A DNA stretch of 64,000 nucleotides from an uncultured Jannaschia sp. (GCF_947494025.1 NZ_CANLTQ010000001.1:124001-188000), one strand, 5' to 3'. Counted from the first letter of the stretch, positions 1 to 8,961 are shown. Made by a program: numbers and translations. The notes: generated from the letters alone by a model not told the origin.

Positions 1-642
1 GCGATCGTCTTCGATCTTGACGGTACGCTCATCGACAGCGCGCCCGGCCTTCGTGCGGCGGTGGGGGCGATGCTGGCGGAACGCGGCCTGCCGGAGCCGG
101 ATCTGGAAACGGTGATCGGTCATATCGGTCGCGGGGCCCCGACCCTCGTCGAGCGCAGCCTTCGATGGGCGGGGGCGGACCCGTCGAACCACCCCGGCGC
201 CGTCGAGCGCTTCCACGACCTCTACGGAGCCGATCCGCATTCGGGCACCACGGTCTATCCCGGCGCCCGGGAGGTGCTCGCCACCTTGCGCGCCGCGGGC
301 CTGAAGCTCGGCCTGTGCACCAACAAGGCCGAGGCGCCGACACGCGACCTTCTCGCGACGCTGCCGCTCGGGCCGTTCGACGCGGTGGCAGGCGGCGACA
401 GCCTGTCCGAGCGCAAGCCCGATCCGGCGCCCCTTCTCCATGTCGCGGAAATGCTGGGCGCGGTGCCGGAAGACGTCCTCTATGTCGGGGATTCCGAGAC
501 TGACTGGGAGACGGCCCGGGCCGCGGACATCGCCTATGCCCACGTGGAGGGTGGATATCAGCGCCGGTCGATCCCCGGCTTCCTCCCCTGGCTGACGCTT
601 CGCCGGATCGGCGAACTTCCTGCGGCGATAACCGTTTCATGA
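1..642 (+). CDS. gph: HAD-IA family phosphatase, phosphoglycolate phosphatase-like (5' end cut off by window)
   Basis: The frame is open from base 1 to TGA at 640-642 (213 codons seen), so the true start lies just upstream. The visible N-terminus carries HAD motif I, DLDGTLIDS, with nucleophile and acid/base Asp. A Lys-Pro pair (ERKPDPAP) is motif III and GDSETDWETA near the C-terminus is motif IV. The helical cap between motifs I and II fits subfamily IA. Such enzymes dephosphorylate 2-phosphoglycolate in the cytoplasm, which oxygenic side-reactions and DNA repair produce. Substrate cannot be fixed from sequence, and other small phosphoesters are possible. The next gene follows on the same strand after about 100 bases. 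Confidence 0.85.
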   Translation, partial: AIVFDLDGTLIDSAPGLRAAVGAMLAERGLPEPDLETVIGHIGRGAPTLVERSLRWAGADPSNHPGAVERFHDLYGADPHSGTTVYPGAREVLATLRAAGLKLGLCTNKAEAPTRDLLATLPLGPFDAVAGGDSLSERKPDPAPLLHVAEMLGAVPEDVLYVGDSETDWETARAADIAYAHVEGGYQRRSIPGFLPWLTLRRIGELPAAITVS

Positions 643-744
643 CCGGTATTTGTTATGCGGCCCGCGGCATGGCATGGTCCGTCTGAGCGAGGCGTGCCGG
701 AAGATGCCCGGAACGGGCAAGCCGCGGGCGAAGGTAACAGGTGA

Positions 745-1206
745 ATGGCGAACGAATGGCAGCAGGTCGCGGCGATGCCGCTGCGCTGGAACAAGAATTC
801 CATCGAGGTCCTGATGATCACTTCTCGGGATTCGGGGCGGTGGATCGTGCCCAAGGGCTGGATGATGAAGGGCATGAAACCCTGGGCCGCCGCCGCGATC
901 GAGGCGATGGAGGAGGCCGGGGCCGAGGGCCGTGTCGCGCGCGACGTGTTCGGCACCTACAGCTACGAGAAGATGCTCGACGACGGCACCGCGCTGCCCT
1001 GCAACGTGCGGGTCTACCCGATGATCGTGGAGCGGCTGAAATCCGACTGGAAGGAACGCAAGGAACGGACCCGCAGGTGGTTTCCGCTCAAGAAGGCGGC
1101 CAAGCTGGTGGACGAGCCCGAGCTTGCCGACATGATGACCCGCCTGACCGTGAAGCCGAAGAAGGTGCCGGTGGTCGGACCGCTGCTCAGAAGGGCCGCG
1201 TCCTAG
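745..1206 (+). CDS. Nudix hydrolase
   Basis: This 153-residue protein is a single Nudix domain of the compact DIPP-like type. It shows WIVPKGWMMKGMKPW followed by IEAMEEAGAEG. The two metal-binding glutamates (EE) of the Nudix box are kept, but the first Glu of the consensus is Met and the Arg is Ile. Family members hydrolyse nucleoside diphosphates linked to another moiety, including diadenosine or inositol polyphosphates. The substrate is not predictable here. ATG 745 is used because the upstream GTG at 741 is in another frame. The gene lies between a HAD phosphatase and a nucleotidyltransferase on the same strand. Confidence 0.88.
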   Translation: MANEWQQVAAMPLRWNKNSIEVLMITSRDSGRWIVPKGWMMKGMKPWAAAAIEAMEEAGAEGRVARDVFGTYSYEKMLDDGTALPCNVRVYPMIVERLKSDWKERKERTRRWFPLKKAAKLVDEPELADMMTRLTVKPKKVPVVGPLLRRAAS

Positions 1207-1276
1207 CCCGCCGGCCCGGGCGCGGATCGGACTGCACTTCGGGATCGCGGCAAGGGCTGACGGAGGGCAATACCGA

Positions 1277-1858
1277 ATGCGGGCGATCCCGGCCATTCTC
1301 GTTCTCGCCGCGGGGGCGTCTTCCCGGATGCGCGGGGCGGACAAGCTTCTCGAGGAGATCGACGGCCTGCCCCTGCTCCTGCGCGCGGTCCGGGCCGCCT
1401 GCTCGGTCACGCCCGAGACGATCGTTGCCCTGCCCCCGTCGAGCGCTCGGCGCGCGCTTCTGCGAGACAGCCCGGCCCGGATCGTCGAGGTGCCCGAGCG
1501 GGCGATGTCGGCGTCGATCCGGGCGGGTGTCGCGGCCTGCGAGAGCGCAGCTCTGATGATCCACCTCGCCGACATGCCGGAAATCGGTGCCGCGGACCTG
1601 CGAACTGTGGCGCGGGCCTGGCAAGAGACGACGGGCCCGACCCTGCGCGCGACGTCCGAAGACGGTCGCCCCGGCCAGCCGGTCGTCTTCGACCGGACCC
1701 TGTTCCCCGCGCTCGCCGTGCTTTCCGGCGACGATGGCGCGCGATCCGTCCTGCGCGCGCATCCCCCGGCGCTGGTCGCTCTCCCCGAAACCCGCGCACT
1801 GGTCGATCTCGACACGCCGGAGGCCTGGGTGGCCTGGCGCGCGGCGCGGTCGCGCTGA
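1277..1858 (+). CDS. MobA/MocA-like nucleotidyltransferase family protein
   Basis: The N-terminus has the nucleotidyltransferase signature LAAGASSRMRGADKLL, in which the glycine-rich loop and Lys bind the NTP. HLADMPEIGA matches the metal-binding Asp region of MobA/MocA proteins. At 193 residues it is the normal length for a stand-alone molybdenum cofactor cytidylyl- or guanylyl-transferase. Members attach CMP or GMP to molybdopterin for xanthine-dehydrogenase or DMSO-reductase type enzymes. No molybdoenzyme is adjacent, though moaC and moeA lie about 30 kb away. A GGAGG stands about ten bases before ATG 1277. Choice between CTP and GTP is not resolved. Confidence 0.8.
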   Translation: MRAIPAILVLAAGASSRMRGADKLLEEIDGLPLLLRAVRAACSVTPETIVALPPSSARRALLRDSPARIVEVPERAMSASIRAGVAACESAALMIHLADMPEIGAADLRTVARAWQETTGPTLRATSEDGRPGQPVVFDRTLFPALAVLSGDDGARSVLRAHPPALVALPETRALVDLDTPEAWVAWRAARSR

Positions 1859-1966
1859 ACTTCGCGACAAATCCGCCGGATTACGTCCGCCGACCGCCAC
1901 GATTCATTCGCGCCGCGTTAACGAATGGACCGCATCTATGCCGAAGCTCCGCACAGGAGGAATCGG

Positions 1967-3190
1967 ATGCTTCAGAACCACATCGACGTCAAATCGTCCG
2001 TGCCGGCGGCTCGCCCTGCGAGCGACCGGATCATCGACGAGGCGCTCCGCGCGGTGCGGGACCATCTCGACATGCCGATCGCCTACCTGTCGGAGTTCGT
2101 CGACGGGCGGAGCGTCTTTCGACATGTCAACGCGCCGGGCCTCGAGCACATGATCGCGCCCGGGGATTCACGTTCGCTCGACGAGGTCTATTGCCACCAT
2201 ATCGTCGATGGACGCCTGCCGAACCTGATCCCGGACACCTCCGCCTTCGAACTGGCGCGGTCGCTCCCGGTCACGAGAGAAACGCCGATCGGCAGTCATG
2301 TGAGCCTTCCGATCCACCGCGGGGATGGAAGCGTGTACGGCATGTTCTGCTGCCTTTCCCCGGTCCCGAACCCGAGCCTGAACGACCGCGACCTCAAGGT
2401 CATGAGCATGTTCGCGAACCTCGCCGCCGAGCAGGTGCGCGAGCAGCTCGAACGCGACGGGGACCGCTCGGCGGCGCTCCGGCGCACCACGGGGATGCTG
2501 GCCGAGGCCGCCTACGACATGCTCTTCCAGCCCATCTACCGGCTCGGCGACGGTCATCTGGCGAGCTTCGAGGCGCTCTGCCGTTTCCGCTCGGAAAGCT
2601 ATCGCAGCCCCGACATCTGGTTCGCGGATGCCCGGCGCGCGGGCCTGCAGGTCGAACTCGAGATGGCCGTGATCCGGGCGGCGGTCCGCGCGCTTCCCGA
2701 CCTGCCCGCCGGGGTGCGACTGGCCGTGAACGCGTCCCCCGACACGGTGGCCGAGGGCGACCTGCTTCCGATCTTCCGCGCCGCCGGGGCCGACCGGATG
2801 ACGCTCGAGATCACCGAGCACGAGCAGACGACGCGGATCGACCACCTGTCGCGGGCCGTGGCGGCATTGCGCGACGAGGGCGTGCGGATCGCCATCGACG
2901 ATGTCGGGGCCGGCTATGCGGGACTGCACCAGATCCTGCAGCTCAAGCCCAATGTATTGAAGCTCGACATGTCGCTCGTGCGCGACGTGCACAGCGACCC
3001 GGCCCGGCGCGCGCTGGCATCGGCGCTCGTGCGCTTCGCAGGCGAAACCGGCGCGCATGTTGTCGCCGAGGGGATCGAACACGCGCAGGAATGGCACGCC
3101 CTGCGCAGGCTCGGCGTCGATTACGGTCAGGGCTGGCTGATGGGCCGACCAGGCGCGATCGAGGACGCGGCGCCGTTCGTTCGCATCTGA
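1967..3190 (+). CDS. GAF-EAL domain protein, probable cyclic-di-GMP phosphodiesterase
   Basis: Residues about 20-160 form a GAF sensor domain and about 170-405 an EAL domain. EAL motifs appear intact: FEALCRF, VNASPDT, EITEHEQ, AIDDVGAGYAGL, LKLDMSLV, and VAEGIEH followed by QGWLMGRP. The acidic pair, Lys, Glu and Gln needed for metal binding and c-di-GMP hydrolysis are all present. No GGDEF domain exists, so this should degrade rather than make c-di-GMP under control of a ligand bound by GAF. ATG 1967 is chosen over ATG 1925 because AGGAGG lies six bases before it, giving 407 residues. There is no transmembrane segment, so it is cytoplasmic. It is a monocistronic gene facing lipA. Confidence 0.9.
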   Translation: MLQNHIDVKSSVPAARPASDRIIDEALRAVRDHLDMPIAYLSEFVDGRSVFRHVNAPGLEHMIAPGDSRSLDEVYCHHIVDGRLPNLIPDTSAFELARSLPVTRETPIGSHVSLPIHRGDGSVYGMFCCLSPVPNPSLNDRDLKVMSMFANLAAEQVREQLERDGDRSAALRRTTGMLAEAAYDMLFQPIYRLGDGHLASFEALCRFRSESYRSPDIWFADARRAGLQVELEMAVIRAAVRALPDLPAGVRLAVNASPDTVAEGDLLPIFRAAGADRMTLEITEHEQTTRIDHLSRAVAALRDEGVRIAIDDVGAGYAGLHQILQLKPNVLKLDMSLVRDVHSDPARRALASALVRFAGETGAHVVAEGIEHAQEWHALRRLGVDYGQGWLMGRPGAIEDAAPFVRI

Positions 3191-3225
3191 CACGCCGACC
3201 CGGCGGGGCGGGCCGGCGCCCCTCG

Positions 3226-4176
3226 TCAGGCCTGACCAAGTTTCCGCAGGCGCGCGTCGCGCAGGCGGGCGAAGTCGTCGCCGGCATGATAGCTCGACCG
3301 GGTGAGCGGCGTGGCGGAGACCATCAGGAACCCCTTGCCCCAGGCCGATTTCTCGTAGCCCGCGAATTCCTCGGGCGTCACGAAACGGTCCACGGCGTGG
3401 TGCTTGGTCGTGGGTTGCAGGTACTGGCCGACGGTCAGGAAGTCGATGTCGGCGGCGCGCATGTCGTCCATGACCTGAAGCACGGCCTGCCGATCCTCGC
3501 CCAGCCCGACCATGATCCCCGACTTGGTAAACATTGTCGGGTCGAGTTCCTTGACGCGCTGCAGAAGGCGCAGCGAATGGAAGTAGCGCGCTCCGGGACG
3601 GACCTCCGGATAAAGGCCGGGGACCGTCTCGAGGTTGTGGTTGAACACGTCGGGCTTGGCGGCGACCACGGTCTCGAGCGCGTCCGGCCCGCAGCGGATG
3701 AAGTCCGGCGTCAGGATCTCGATCGTCGTGCCCGGCGACCGTTTGCGGATCGCGCGGATCGTCTGGGCGAAATGCTCCGCCCCGCCATCGTCGACGTCGT
3801 CGCGATCGACGGAGGTGATGACGACATGGTTGAGGCCCAGCTTCTGGACCGCGTCGGCCACCCGGCCGGGCTCAAACACGTCGAGCGCGTCGGGACGTCC
3901 AGTGGCCACGTTGCAGAAGGTGCAGCCGCGGGTGCAGATCTCGCCCATGATCATCATCGTGGCGTGGCCCTGGCTCCAGCACTCGCCGACGTTGGGGCAG
4001 CCCGCCTCTTCGCACACGGTGACGAGCTTGTGCTCCCGCATGATCTTCGCGGTCGCCTTGTAGCCCTCGCCCACGGGGGCCTTGACCCGGATCCAGGACG
4101 GCTTCTTCGGCTGCGCCTGATCGGGGCGACGCGCCTTTTCGGGATGGCGTTCGGCGGGGATCTTCAGATCGCGCAT
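3226..4176 (-). CDS. lipA: lipoyl synthase
   Basis: This radical-SAM enzyme inserts two sulfurs into octanoyl groups on E2 and H proteins to make lipoate. It has the auxiliary cluster motif [12 protein letters not shown] and the radical SAM motif [10 protein letters not shown]. The C-terminal region has the LipA-type Arg-Ser-Ser-Tyr element (TRSSYHAG), whose Ser ligates the auxiliary cluster. I start at ATG 4176 (MRDLKIPAE), which has GGAG about nine bases upstream. The frame is open further up to 4233, but those residues do not resemble the family. The length of 316 residues is typical. lipB is not in this window. A small possible gene lies just upstream on the same strand. Confidence 0.96.
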   Translation of the reverse strand: MRDLKIPAERHPEKARRPDQAQPKKPSWIRVKAPVGEGYKATAKIMREHKLVTVCEEAGCPNVGECWSQGHATMMIMGEICTRGCTFCNVATGRPDALDVFEPGRVADAVQKLGLNHVVITSVDRDDVDDGGAEHFAQTIRAIRKRSPGTTIEILTPDFIRCGPDALETVVAAKPDVFNHNLETVPGLYPEVRPGARYFHSLRLLQRVKELDPTMFTKSGIMVGLGEDRQAVLQVMDDMRAADIDFLTVGQYLQPTTKHHAVDRFVTPEEFAGYEKSAWGKGFLMVSATPLTRSSYHAGDDFARLRDARLRKLGQA

Positions 4177-4248
4177 GTCAGGGGCTCCGATATCCTCGGC
4201 AGACAGGTAGTGCATCCGCGACCGCGCCACCACCCCGGGCGCAGCAAA

Positions 4249-4386
4249 TCAGGTCTTCGCGGCCTTGTGGATCCAAACGCGCCAACGATCGACAATGCGC
4301 CCTCCCTGCGGCCGCAAGCGCAGCGCGACGTCGATCTCGTCCCTGTTGAGCCGCGCGAGTAACGCGTCGGTGTCGGCTTTCCGCAC
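4249..4386 (-). CDS. possible small protein of 45 residues
   Basis: A GTG-started frame upstream of lipA on the same strand encodes a charged 45-residue peptide beginning VRKADTDALLARLNRD and ending with RVWIHKAAKT before TGA. Codon third positions are mostly G or C and the amino-acid mix looks protein-like rather than antisense-like. I do not recognise a family. No strong ribosome site is visible and the start is uncertain. It could be co-transcribed with lipA, whose start is 72 bases downstream. It may also be a chance frame. Confidence 0.3.
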   Translation of the reverse strand: MRKADTDALLARLNRDEIDVALRLRPQGGRIVDRWRVWIHKAAKT

Positions 4387-4700
4387 GCGTCGCGCCGGAG
4401 GGGGGCCACGGCGCGGCCGCGGAGATGATGCCGAGGTTATGAACCGGGACGAACGAGTCCGCCTTTACTCGGACATCGCCGCCGCGTCCGCGCCCTTTGC
4501 GGAACCGTTACAAGGAGCGATGGCAGGCGGTGACGAGGCAAGGTTCGGCCGGACTACAGGGCCGGCGCCGGGCCTCCGCGCAAATCCCGAAGAGGCATGC
4601 CGCCATCCCAATGACACTGGAGACGCCCGTCGAAGCTGCCGGGTGATCTCTGACGTTGCGGAAGGTTAATCGAAGTTCACGAAAAACAAGAGGTCGGACG
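4387..4700. other. intergenic stretch without a convincing gene
   Basis: Between the small frame upstream of lipA and the sensor kinase promoter I see no recognisable gene. A plus-strand frame from ATG 4439 encodes about 77 residues starting MNRDERVRLYSDIAAAS. It lacks a properly spaced ribosome site and resembles nothing I know, so I do not call it. Confidence 0.4.
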
Positions 4701-4725
4701 GGAACGCTCGGCCTTCCGGTTTGTT
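4701..4725 (+). promoter_or_regulatory. possible EcfG-type promoter of the sensor kinase gene
   Basis: GGAAC at 4701-4705 is followed after 17 bases by GTT at 4723-4725. The arrangement GGAAC-N16/17-cGTT is the known consensus of the alphaproteobacterial general-stress sigma factor EcfG. It sits 57 bases before the kinase start. The match is short and could be chance. No EcfG, NepR or PhyR gene is in the window. Confidence 0.3.
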
Positions 4726-4781
4726 TACCCCGGCACGTGGCGAGGCTCGTCCTGCGGGGGATGATGCCCGGGAGGGTCGGC

Positions 4782-6248
4782 ATGTCGGGGACCCGAACGG
4801 ACGCAATGCTTGACGATTGGACGATGACCTTGAAGATCGGAGCCGCAGATCTGCTCTCTTCCCTGCCGCGAAGCTTCGCCATTATCGATCTCGACATGAT
4901 CTTTCTCGAGGCGAGCGACGGGTATCTCGAACTCACCGGACGCACGCGGGAACAACTGATCGGCAGCCATGTCTTCGAGAGGTTCCCCGATGTCACGTCG
5001 GATGCCGCCTCATCCGGAGACATCGTGCGCAACTCCTTCCGGCGCGTTTTCGAGACCGGACGACCCGACAAGCTCGATACCTACTATTACCCGATCGCCC
5101 CCTCTCCCGACGACGGTGCGCCGCAACGCCGATGGTGGCGGGCCGAGAACCGCCCGGTTTTTCGGAACGGGCGGGTCGTCGCGCTGATCCACGACGTCGA
5201 GGACGTGACCGCCGACGTGATCGCGCAGCGCGAACGCGACGTTCGGGACCGGCTGATCGAGAGCCTCTCCGACGTCGCGACCTGGCAGTTCCATCCGCAG
5301 TCACAGACCGTCATCGCCTCCGCCGCCTTGGCGGAAATGTGCGAGCTCGACGGCGAAACGGGCGACGTCCTGGTGGCGCCCTATCTCGACCGGGTCCATC
5401 CCGATGATCTGGAACGCGTCGTGTCGATCTTCGCGGCGAACGCGAACGCTCCCGCCGGAACTTCCGTCGACTTCGATTTCCGTGTCGTCACCCCGCAGGC
5501 AGGCGAACGCTGGTTCGCCTGCCGTTCCGAGCTCGTGCGGAGCGAACCGAACGCCCCGGCCGCATTCATTGGATTGTCCATCGACATTACGGAAGCCAAG
5601 ATGCGCGAAGTCGAGCTGACGCGCACGATCACCGAGCGCGACCGTCTGATCGAGCAGAAGGAAGTCTTGCTGGGCGAGGTCAACCACCGCATCAAGAACA
5701 GCCTCCAGATCGTCTCCTCGATCCTGAAGCTCGATGCGAGCCATGCGCACGACGAAAACATGCAAGGCCGCCTGCAGGCCGCCGCATCGCGGGTCCAGGC
5801 CGTCGCTTCGGTGCACGAGCTCATCTACCGCGCCGGTCAGGTCGATACGGTCGAGTTCGGCGAGTATCTCGGCGATCTCTGTCGCGCGATGGAGGACTCG
5901 CTGCCCCTGGAGATCGCGCTGATCCACGAATCTGTGCCGCTACGCGTTTCCACCGACCGTGCCATCTCGCTCGCGCTGCTGGTCAACGAACTGGTCGCCA
6001 ACTCGGCGACCCACGCCTTCCGGGACCGGAAGGACGGCACGATCGCGGTCCGGGCCGCCGTCAACGAGACGCGGCTGGAGCTCAGCGTCAGCGACAACGG
6101 CGACGGCCGGCCGGAGGCACCGGGCCATCGCGGCCTCGGCACGCGCATCATCGCGGCGATGGTTTCGCAGCTGGAGGCCGAACTTCGGCAATTCAGAGGG
6201 ACACAAGGCGGACATGTGGTCCACCTTTCGGTGCCGATCGACCGATGA
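4782..6248 (+). CDS. PAS-domain sensor histidine kinase, HisKA_2 family
   Basis: This 488-residue soluble kinase has two PAS domains (about residues 15-140 and 160-275) and then a HisKA_2 dimerisation helix. The phospho-acceptor His302 is in EVNHRIKNSLQIV. A HATPase domain follows with an N box NELVANSATHAF and a G box SDNGDGRP/GLGTRI. It has no transmembrane segment, so it senses a cytoplasmic cue through PAS, perhaps a cofactor. Start ATG 4782 is chosen because GGAGG lies six bases upstream; upstream ATGs give a low-complexity extension. Its stop overlaps the response regulator start (ATGA), so the two form a two-component operon. The first PAS lacks the LOV-type flavin cysteine motif. Confidence 0.9.
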   Translation: MSGTRTDAMLDDWTMTLKIGAADLLSSLPRSFAIIDLDMIFLEASDGYLELTGRTREQLIGSHVFERFPDVTSDAASSGDIVRNSFRRVFETGRPDKLDTYYYPIAPSPDDGAPQRRWWRAENRPVFRNGRVVALIHDVEDVTADVIAQRERDVRDRLIESLSDVATWQFHPQSQTVIASAALAEMCELDGETGDVLVAPYLDRVHPDDLERVVSIFAANANAPAGTSVDFDFRVVTPQAGERWFACRSELVRSEPNAPAAFIGLSIDITEAKMREVELTRTITERDRLIEQKEVLLGEVNHRIKNSLQIVSSILKLDASHAHDENMQGRLQAAASRVQAVASVHELIYRAGQVDTVEFGEYLGDLCRAMEDSLPLEIALIHESVPLRVSTDRAISLALLVNELVANSATHAFRDRKDGTIAVRAAVNETRLELSVSDNGDGRPEAPGHRGLGTRIIAAMVSQLEAELRQFRGTQGGHVVHLSVPIDR

Positions 6249-6646
6249 CCGGAGGCGACCCGCAGCGACCGCTCCGCGTTCTTATCGTCGAGGACGAGGC
6301 CCTGATCGCGTTCGATCTCGAAGCGCAGATCGAGGAATGCGGCTACGAGGTCACCGACATTGCACACAGCGTTCAGACCTGCCAGGCGGCCGCCCGGCAT
6401 GTCCGGCCCGACGTGGCGCTGATGGATTACCGCCTGAAGAACGGCGATAACGGGCGCGACGCCGCGACCTGGTTGCGCGAGACGCTCGGCGTGCCCTGCA
6501 TCTTCCTCAGCGGCAATCTCGATGAGGCGACCCGCGAGTTGCTGGCGCCGCTCGACCCGATCGCCTTTGTCGGCAAACCGCTCCTGCCCCCGGCTCTGCG
6601 CGCCGCCCTGAAGAAGGCGGACGAGGCGCGGCTGGCGAACGGCTAG
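6245..6646 (+). CDS. single-domain response regulator
   Basis: The 133-residue protein is a bare receiver domain. IVEDEALIA supplies the acidic pocket, Asp61 in ALMDYRLKNG is the phospho-acceptor, Ser89 in FLSGN replaces the usual Thr/Ser, and Lys111 is in FVGKPL. It lacks an output domain, so it probably acts by protein contact or in a phosphorelay. Its ATG overlaps the TGA of the HisKA_2 kinase, which makes that kinase its likely partner. Its TAG overlaps the agmatinase stop codon on the other strand in one CTAG. Confidence 0.92.
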   Translation: MTGGDPQRPLRVLIVEDEALIAFDLEAQIEECGYEVTDIAHSVQTCQAAARHVRPDVALMDYRLKNGDNGRDAATWLRETLGVPCIFLSGNLDEATRELLAPLDPIAFVGKPLLPPALRAALKKADEARLANG

Positions 6647-7605
6647 CCCCGGCGCGTCCATCCCCACAGGCAAAGAAGTTCCATCACGACATGCGCCCCG
6701 GCGATGGCCGTCGCGCCCGTCGTGTCGTAGGGCGGCGAGACCTCGACCACGTCGCCGCCCACGAGGTTGATGCCCGCGAGGTCGCGCAGGATCGCCGCCG
6801 CCTGCCCGCTCGAAAGCCCGCCCCAGACCGGCGTTCCGGTGCCGGGGGCGAACGCCGGGTCGAGCGCGTCGATGTCGAAGGTGAGGTAGGCCGGTCGGTC
6901 GCCCACGATCCCTCGGACGCGGCGCGCGACCTCGCCCGGCGCGGCCTCGTGCACGCTGCGCGCGTCGATCGTGGTGACGCCCAACGTGTCGGGATTGACC
7001 GTGCGGATGCCGACCTGAACGCTCGTCGCCGGATCGACCACCCCGGTCTTCACCGCCTTGTAGAACATCGTGCCGTGATCGATCCGGCTCATGTCATCGT
7101 CAGCCCAGGTGTCGGAATGGGCGTCGAACTGGATGAGCGAGAGGGGGCCGTGCTTCGCAGCATGGGCCTGCAAGATCGGGAAGCTCACGTAGTGGTCGCC
7201 GCCCATCGCGATGCAGGCCGCGCCCTGATCGAGGATACCCGCGACATGCGCCCTGAGCGCGTCCGGAAAGGCCGCGACCTGCGCGTAGTCGAAGCCGAGA
7301 TCGCCGTAATCGGCGATGGCGAGCGCCTCGAGCGGGGAATAGTCCCACCCGTAAGGCGGATCGAAGGGCTGCAGCGCGCTCGCCTCGCGGATCGCGCGCG
7401 GCCCGAACCGCGCGCCGGGCCGGTGCGTCACCGCCTGATCGAAGGGGATGCCGGTGATCGCCACGTCGAAGCCCGCGAGGTCCTTGGTGTAGCGCCGCCG
7501 GAAGATCGAGGTCGCGCCGCCGAAGGCGTTCTCGAAGTCGAGCCCTTTCGCGGGCCCGCCCGTGAAGGCGCGGTCCACCTGACCGCGCGCGTCCTGCAAT
7601 GCCAT
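6643..7605 (-). CDS. speB: agmatinase / ureohydrolase family enzyme
   Basis: This 320-residue enzyme belongs to the arginase-agmatinase family, which hydrolyses guanidino compounds to urea and an amine, here probably agmatine to putrescine. The binuclear manganese motifs are all present: GGDHYVSFP, FDAHSDTWAD and FDIDALDPAFAPGTGTP. ATG 7605 (MALQDARGQV) is preferred over the open frame up to 7671 because AGGAGA stands five bases upstream. Guanidinobutyrase or proclavaminate-type activity is an alternative. It is convergent with the response regulator, the stops sharing a CTAG. Confidence 0.9.
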   Translation of the reverse strand: MALQDARGQVDRAFTGGPAKGLDFENAFGGATSIFRRRYTKDLAGFDVAITGIPFDQAVTHRPGARFGPRAIREASALQPFDPPYGWDYSPLEALAIADYGDLGFDYAQVAAFPDALRAHVAGILDQGAACIAMGGDHYVSFPILQAHAAKHGPLSLIQFDAHSDTWADDDMSRIDHGTMFYKAVKTGVVDPATSVQVGIRTVNPDTLGVTTIDARSVHEAAPGEVARRVRGIVGDRPAYLTFDIDALDPAFAPGTGTPVWGGLSSGQAAAILRDLAGINLVGGDVVEVSPPYDTTGATAIAGAHVVMELLCLWGWTRRG

Positions 7606-7698
7606 GTCCGTCTCCTGTGGTCCGGCCGCGAACAGATCACGCGGCGCGGGGGAGGGAAAGCCACTCGACACGATCCGCCCATGCGTTAGGTGACAGGC

Positions 7699-8199
7699 AT
7701 GTCAGACGAACGCCTCCGCGCCGATTTCATCCATGCCATGTCCCGCGCCGCGGCGACCGTCAGCGTGGTCACGACCGACGGGCCGGGTGGGCGCGCGGGC
7801 GTCACGGTCTCGGCGATGACGAGTGTCTCGGCCGGCGGCGACGCGCCGACCATGCTGGTCTGCATCAACAAGGGTGCCTCCGCGGCCGCACCGATCCTGC
7901 GGAACGGCTGCTTCGCGGTGAACGTGCTCGAGGCCGGGCAGCAACGGGTGGCCGACATATTTGCCGGACGCAGCGAGGCGCCCGGCGGGGACAGGTTCGC
8001 CTGCGTCGACTGGGCCGTGGCGCGGACGGGCGCGCCGGTTCTGAACGGTCTGGCCGGCTTTGATTGCGACCTGCAGAGCGCCGACCTTGTCGGCACGCAT
8101 CACGTCATCATAGGCGCGGTGCGCGCGGTCCGCGTGGCCGAGGAGGGTTCGCCGCTGATCTACGGAATGCGCTCCTACCTGAAGACCTCCGAGGTCTGA
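7699..8199 (+). CDS. flavin reductase family protein
   Basis: The 166-residue protein matches the flavin reductase (FMN-binding split-barrel) family. Conserved features are VSVVTTDGPGGRAGVTVSAM near the N-terminus, FAVNVLE in the middle and LVGTHHVIIGAV late in the chain. Such proteins reduce free FMN or FAD with NAD(P)H, often for a two-component monooxygenase. No oxygenase gene is nearby, so the partner is unknown. I start at ATG 7699 with AGGTGA just upstream; an in-frame GTG at 7690 is possible. Confidence 0.88.
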   Translation: MSDERLRADFIHAMSRAAATVSVVTTDGPGGRAGVTVSAMTSVSAGGDAPTMLVCINKGASAAAPILRNGCFAVNVLEAGQQRVADIFAGRSEAPGGDRFACVDWAVARTGAPVLNGLAGFDCDLQSADLVGTHHVIIGAVRAVRVAEEGSPLIYGMRSYLKTSEV

Positions 8200-8202
8200 G
8201 CC

Positions 8203-8961
8203 TTACCACCCCCGCAGGCTGCGCAGGCCGAGACGCAGGCGATCGCGCAGCGGCGTTTCCCGCGGCGGGTTGGCGGGATCGCGCCGGATCGCGCGCAGCC
8301 GCGCACCCGTATCGGCAAGGACGAGGAAAACGGGCCGCGCGGGCGTCGCCACCCGCGCCGAACGGGCGCGCGCGAGGGCGTCGAGACCCGTCTGCGCAAG
8401 CTCCCGCATCCGGGCATCGGGGTCGCCCGGTGGCAGGGGTTCGCGGTTCCGTGCGACGAGATCGGGCACCGCGAGGAGCCAGTTCGCCAGACCCTGCGCC
8501 AGGCCGCCGTCGCGCGCCATGTCCTCGTCCGTCGCGCCCGCCAGCCGCGCCGCGGTCCAGAGCAGCGTCCCGGCGGTGCGGTCGAGATAGCGCGTCACGT
8601 CGTCCGGCTCCGCGGGGCGCAGCCCCTCGATATCCGCGCGCCGCGCCTCGATCAGGTCGTCGAGATCACGGGCGCCTTCCGCGTCGAGCGCGAGGGCCAG
8701 CGGCGTGACGACCTCGTGACGGCGCACCTGCCCGCCCGCGGCGATCTCGCCCAACGCGTCGCGCCACCATTGCAGGCGCATCTCCGCGATCATCGGCTCC
8801 TTCGTCACCAGCGGCGCGCGCGCGACCTCGAGGTTGAAGGCGTAGAGCGGGAACAGCATCCGCCGGAGCGGGACGGGCGCGGCCATCGCGGCACGGAAGC
8901 GCGGGGGATCGCCACGTTGCACGAGCCCGGCACAGGCCGCGATCCCCTCCTCCGGCGTCAC
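8203..8961 (-). CDS. squalene/phytoene synthase family protein, NDUFAF6-like
   Basis: The 252-residue protein has the all-alpha squalene/phytoene synthase fold signature, with FPLYAFNLEVARAP and LQWWRDALGEI. The first Asp-rich metal motif of true synthases is not visible: the expected region reads NLEVARAPLVTKEPMIAEMR. This resembles the NDUFAF6 (complex I assembly) branch more than carotenoid synthases. Function is therefore inferred as non-classical, perhaps respiratory complex assembly. Its GTG start overlaps the cimA stop (GTGA), so it is translationally coupled to cimA. No carotenoid genes are in the window. Confidence 0.78.
   Translation of the reverse strand: MTPEEGIAACAGLVQRGDPPRFRAAMAAPVPLRRMLFPLYAFNLEVARAPLVTKEPMIAEMRLQWWRDALGEIAAGGQVRRHEVVTPLALALDAEGARDLDDLIEARRADIEGLRPAEPDDVTRYLDRTAGTLLWTAARLAGATDEDMARDGGLAQGLANWLLAVPDLVARNREPLPPGDPDARMRELAQTGLDALARARSARVATPARPVFLVLADTGARLRAIRRDPANPPRETPLRDRLRLGLRSLRGW

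Noticed and set aside
2191-4362. Open frame of 723 codons on the plus strand
   Set aside because: It overlaps the EAL gene and antisense lipA; composition is Arg/Pro-rich with no domain.
4439-4669. Plus-strand frame of 77 codons before the sensor kinase
   Set aside because: No suitable ribosome site and no family resemblance; overlaps the likely promoter region.
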